This document shows, one piece after another, positions 4,878 through 7,003 of a DNA stretch of 7,003 nucleotides. Origin of the DNA: Psychroflexus sp. (GTDB lineage: Bacteria; Bacteroidota; Bacteroidia; Flavobacteriales; Flavobacteriaceae); the NCBI GenBank assembly GCA_007116535.1, contig SKIG01000100.1:1-7003 (forward strand), written 5' to 3'. Made by a program: the position numbers and the translations under genes. The notes below the pieces were generated by a model. The model searched no databases. It saw only the letters and a program-made list of their open reading frames with translations, and was not told the DNA's origin. How positions within the stretch are numbered: the stretch's first letter is position 1; each line of letters opens with the position of its first letter.

Positions 4878-7003
4878 TTGGCACAAATCAATTTACATCA
4901 GGAGCTTAAGAAATATTTTGGATTCAGTGAATTCAAAGGTTTACAGGAAGAAGTGGTTAAAAGCGTTTTGAACGGTAAAGACACCTTTGTCATTATGCCA
5001 ACAGGAGGAGGGAAATCTCTCTGTTATCAGCTTCCCGCACTTATCAAAGAAGGAACAGCTATTGTTGTTTCGCCTTTAATTGCTTTAATGAAAAATCAGG
5101 TTGATGCAATTCGTAGTCTTTCTAACGAAAACGGAGTTGCTCATGTCCTTAACTCTTCATTTAACAAAACACAAATTAAGCAAGTAAAAAGTGATATCGA
5201 AAATGGAATCACTAAATTATTATATGTAGCACCCGAATCCCTTACTAAAGACGAATACATTGACTTTTTGAAACTTCAGAACATATCTTTTTTAGCTATT
5301 GACGAAGCCCACTGTATTTCTGAATGGGGACATGATTTTAGACCTGAATATAGGAATCTAAAAAAAATAATTGCTAGAATTGGAGATAATATTCCAATTA
5401 TTGGACTTACTGCAACTGCAACACCAAAGGTTCAAGAAGATATTATCAAGAACCTAGCAATGAAAGAGCCTAATACCTTTAAGGCTTCTTTTAATAGACC
5501 AAACTTATACTACGAAATACGACCAAAAACAGACCAAATTGACTCTGATATCATCAAATTTGTAAAACAAAATGAAGGTAAGAGAGGTATTATTTATTGT
5601 TTAAGCAGAAAACGAGTAGAAGAGTTATCGCAAACATTGCAAGTAAACGGTATTAAAGCTATTCCCTATCATGCGGGTCTAGATGCTAAAACTCGCGCCA
5701 ACCACCAAGACATGTTTTTGATGGAAGATGCTGATGTGGTTGTAGCTACTATTGCCTTTGGAATGGGAATAGACAAACCTGATGTACGTTTTGTTATTCA
5801 TAATGATATTACAAAAAGTATCGAATCTTATTACCAAGAAACAGGTCGTGCAGGAAGAGATGGTGGCGAAGGACACTGCCTTGCTTTTTACTCATATAAA
5901 GATGTAGAAAAACTCGAAAAATTTATGAGTGGCAAACCGGTAGCTGAACAAGAAATTGGACATGCACTTCTACAAGTCATTGTAGCTTTTGCGGAAAGCT
6001 CAATCTCGAGAAGAAAGTTTATACTTCATTATTTTGGTGAAGAATTCGACAATGAAACAGGTGATGGTGGCGATATGGATGATAATGTCCGTTATCAGAA
6101 AAAACAAGCTGAAGCCAAAGATGATGTTGTTACACTTATTGAAACTGTTCGCAAGACAAATCAGCTTTATAAAATCAAGGAAATTGTCAATACCTTAACC
6201 GGAAAAGTCAACGCCCTCATCAAATCTCACGGCACTGATGAATCCGTAGTTTTTGGTATTGGAAAAGATAAAAGCAAAGAATTCTGGATGGCACTTACTC
6301 GCCAAGTAATCGTTAATGGGTTACTTCATAAAGAAATTGAAAGCTATGGAGTTGTAAAAATCACTCCTAAAGGAGAGGAATTTGTGAAAAATCCTACTTC
6401 TTTTATGATGCGCGAAGACCATGATTTCTCACAGAATTCTGGAACTAGTAGTGTCAAGCAAAGCGCTGGTAGCGACGAGCAACTACTAAAAATGTTGAAG
6501 CAACTCAGAAAAAAAGTTGCTACTCAAAAGGGCTTACCTCCTTTCGTAATTTTTCAAGATCCTTCCTTAGAAGACATGGCGCTGAAATACCCAATCACCA
6601 TGGAAGAGCTTGTCAATATTCATGGAGTTGGAGAAGGAAAAGCAAAGAAATTTGGGAAGCAATTTGTAGATATGATTGCTAACTATGTGGAAGACAATGA
6701 TATTTTCCGACCTGATGATTTAGTTGTAAAAAGTACAGGCGCAAACAGTAGCAATAAGCTTTATATTATCCAAAACATTGATAGAAAATTACCGCTTACT
6801 GACATTGCAAGCAGCAAAGGTTTGACCATGGCTGAATTAATTGAAGAAATGGAAGCTATTGTGTATAGCGGCACCAAACTTCGTATCAATTATTGGATTG
6901 ACGAGATTCTAGACGAAGACCAACAAGAAGAAATCCATGAGTATTTCTTAGAAGCTACAAGTGATAGTATTAAAGAAGCATTCGATGAGTTTGATGGTGA
7001 TTA
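4878..7003 (+). CDS. recQ: ATP-dependent DNA helicase RecQ (3' end outside window)
   Basis: RecQ is a 3'-5' superfamily 2 DNA helicase acting in recombination and fork repair. The frame is open for 708 codons plus two bases and runs off the window. The helicase core carries motif 0 (FGFSEFKGLQ), Walker A PTGGGKS (41-47), DEAH (142-145) followed by the RecQ aromatic-rich loop CISEWGHDFRPEY, GLTATAT (176-182) and motif VI QETGRAGRDG (320-329). The RQC region follows, then an HRDC domain (about 531-608). A further C-terminal region (about 615 onward) is probably the helix-turn-helix type seen in long RecQ proteins. All four zinc cysteines of the RQC are absent: Ser377 stands where the SSxCRRK cysteine would be, and an acidic GDGGDMDDN loop (395-403) replaces the usual CxxCxxC cluster. 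The start is taken as TTG 4878, since an in-frame stop lies at 4863-4865 and the first ATG (codon 40) would delete motif 0. By family length the gene probably ends within a few dozen codons beyond the edge. Confidence 0.93.
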   Translation, partial: MAQINLHQELKKYFGFSEFKGLQEEVVKSVLNGKDTFVIMPTGGGKSLCYQLPALIKEGTAIVVSPLIALMKNQVDAIRSLSNENGVAHVLNSSFNKTQIKQVKSDIENGITKLLYVAPESLTKDEYIDFLKLQNISFLAIDEAHCISEWGHDFRPEYRNLKKIIARIGDNIPIIGLTATATPKVQEDIIKNLAMKEPNTFKASFNRPNLYYEIRPKTDQIDSDIIKFVKQNEGKRGIIYCLSRKRVEELSQTLQVNGIKAIPYHAGLDAKTRANHQDMFLMEDADVVVATIAFGMGIDKPDVRFVIHNDITKSIESYYQETGRAGRDGGEGHCLAFYSYKDVEKLEKFMSGKPVAEQEIGHALLQVIVAFAESSISRRKFILHYFGEEFDNETGDGGDMDDNVRYQKKQAEAKDDVVTLIETVRKTNQLYKIKEIVNTLTGKVNALIKSHGTDESVVFGIGKDKSKEFWMALTRQVIVNGLLHKEIESYGVVKITPKGEEFVKNPTSFMMREDHDFSQNSGTSSVKQSAGSDEQLLKMLKQLRKKVATQKGLPPFVIFQDPSLEDMALKYPITMEELVNIHGVGEGKAKKFGKQFVDMIANYVEDNDIFRPDDLVVKSTGANSSNKLYIIQNIDRKLPLTDIASSKGLTMAELIEEMEAIVYSGTKLRINYWIDEILDEDQQEEIHEYFLEATSDSIKEAFDEFDGD

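Noticed and set aside
5679..6198. Open frames at 5679-5876 (-) and 5989-6198 (+)
   Set aside because: Both are inside recQ in other frames; the recQ reading carries clear helicase and RQC features throughout.

Overview
The window looks like core chromosome of an AT-rich member of the Bacteroidota, most likely class Flavobacteriia. Three things point there: the protein sequences, a candidate TAnnTTTG-type -7 promoter element, and AT-rich upstream regions with no clear Shine-Dalgarno sequence. I see no insertion sequence, phage gene, CRISPR array, tRNA or rRNA.

Region 1 (1-1888, + strand) is a LytS/LytTR-type two-component pair: a four-helix membrane histidine kinase followed after 3 bp by its LytTR response regulator. 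The kinase frame is broken at about 709/710. The conserved sequence resumes at once in the next frame, as if two bases were missing, so the gene is either freshly inactivated or carries a sequencing error. A 12-bp tandem repeat lies just upstream.

Region 2 (4783-1881, - strand) is a tightly packed four-gene operon transcribed in the order kdsD, tatC, an AhpD/carboxymuconolactone-decarboxylase-family gene, lptB. Neighbouring genes overlap by 1, 4 and 11 bp. KdsD makes arabinose 5-phosphate, the precursor of the Kdo sugar of LPS. LptB is the ATPase that drives LPS transport to the outer membrane. TatC is the receptor of the folded-protein export machine. The operon is therefore mostly about building the cell envelope. 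The last gene, lptB, converges on and overlaps the end of the response regulator by 8 bp.

Region 3 (4878-7003, + strand) is recQ, divergent from kdsD across a 94-bp promoter region. It runs off the right edge and appears to start at TTG. Its RQC region has lost all four zinc-binding cysteines, which are replaced by an acidic, glycine-rich loop.

No wholly new system is evident. The points most worth a second look are the broken sensor kinase, the cysteine-free RecQ, and a TatC that has valine where the E. coli protein has the intramembrane glutamate Glu170.
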